Source of the DNA: Eledone cirrhosa
Lineage: Eukaryota > Mollusca > Cephalopoda > Octopoda > Eledonidae
Assembly: GCA_964016885.1 (NCBI GenBank)
Contig: OZ024741.1
Span: 25,068,374-25,132,373, forward strand
DNA: 64,000 nucleotides
Reading direction: 5' to 3'
Below the pieces are notes generated by a model, which saw only the letters and a list, made by a program, of their open reading frames with translations, had not been told where the DNA came from and did no database searches. The position numbers and the translations under genes are program-made. Shown here piece by piece: positions 63,701 through 64,000 of the stretch (within the stretch, counting starts at the first letter, position 1; every line of letters begins with the position of its first letter).

Positions 63701-64000
63701 GGTTTTTTATTAGAAATATGATAATGAAAGGGTTAAACAACATAGACAGTGTCTTTTATTAGAAATATGGTAATGAAAGGGTTAAACAACATAGACAGTG
63801 TCTTTTATTAGAAATATGGTAATGAAAGGGTTAAACAACATAGACAGTGTCTTTTATTAGAAATATGGTAATGAAAGGGTTAAACAACATAGATAGTGTC
63901 TTTTATTAGAAATATGGTAATGAAAGGGTTAAACAACATAGACAGTGTCTTTTATTAGAAATATGATAATGAAAGGGTTAAACAACATAGACAGTGTCTT

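Larger units (their letters stand above)
38481..64000. repeat. 49-bp satellite array, right block
   Basis: The same monomer runs from copy 2 to the end of the window and beyond. Frequent variants are AGACAGGGTTTTTT, GATAGTGTC, CAGTATC, GATATATGG, GTGTCTGTTATT, AAATAGGG and GATAATAAAAGG. Truncated units are common. A 28-bp unit (CAACAAATATGG followed by AAAAGG) recurs dozens of times from about 39.8 kb onward, and 45-bp units (CATAGTGTC) recur often. The left-block variants GCAAGCGTT and TTTCGTTTATT are not seen here. No gene, RNA gene or other insertion is visible. Confidence 0.98.

Overview
The window is eukaryotic, almost certainly animal, heterochromatin-like DNA. About 88% of it (roughly 56 kb, on the order of 1,150 monomers) is one A+T-rich satellite with a 49-bp period (about 29% G+C; a canonical monomer lies at 493-541). 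The rest is two copies, both on the minus strand, of one non-LTR (LINE-type) retrotransposon. I see no host gene, tRNA, rRNA or CRISPR array. The species cannot be named from the sequence. The animal assignment rests on the retrotransposon, whose protein motifs look like the Tx1 group of the L1/Tx1 superclade.

Layout: 1-20548 satellite; 20549-26270 a full-length element of about 5.7 kb (copy 1); 26271-26285 a short GATA tract; 26286-36391 satellite; 36392-38480 a 5'-truncated element of 2,089 bp (copy 2); 38481-64000 satellite. The array is a mosaic of higher-order repeats. Blocks of variant monomers are duplicated with periods of 4405, 2597, 2728, 3591, 1620, about 2000, 1025 and 659 bp, several of them nested, as expected from repeated unequal exchange. 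Up to about 30 kb the array carries one set of diagnostic variants; beyond it carries another, including 28-bp and 45-bp truncated monomers.

The element is read from right to left. It has a structured 5' UTR, then ORF1 (592 aa; Asn-rich tract, one CCHC zinc knuckle, basic and Pro/Gln/Thr-rich C-terminal half). ORF2 follows (apurinic-endonuclease-like domain, reverse transcriptase, C-terminal Cys/His motif) and then a hairpin-rich 3' UTR without a long poly(A) tail. ORF1 and ORF2 share a reading frame and are separated by a single TAA. ORF2 of copy 1 has one in-frame TGA at codon 739, where copy 2 has TGG. Copy 2 keeps only the last 607 codons of ORF2 and the 3' UTR. The copies differ by 9 substitutions and one 1-bp indel over 2,089 bp.

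The most interesting point is that both copies enter the satellite at the same nucleotide of the monomer, just after CAACATAGATA, although their 5' ends differ. Copy 2 is flanked by a perfect 11-bp target-site duplication. This suggests a non-LTR element that targets this satellite. Only two insertions are visible, so the idea is testable but not proven.
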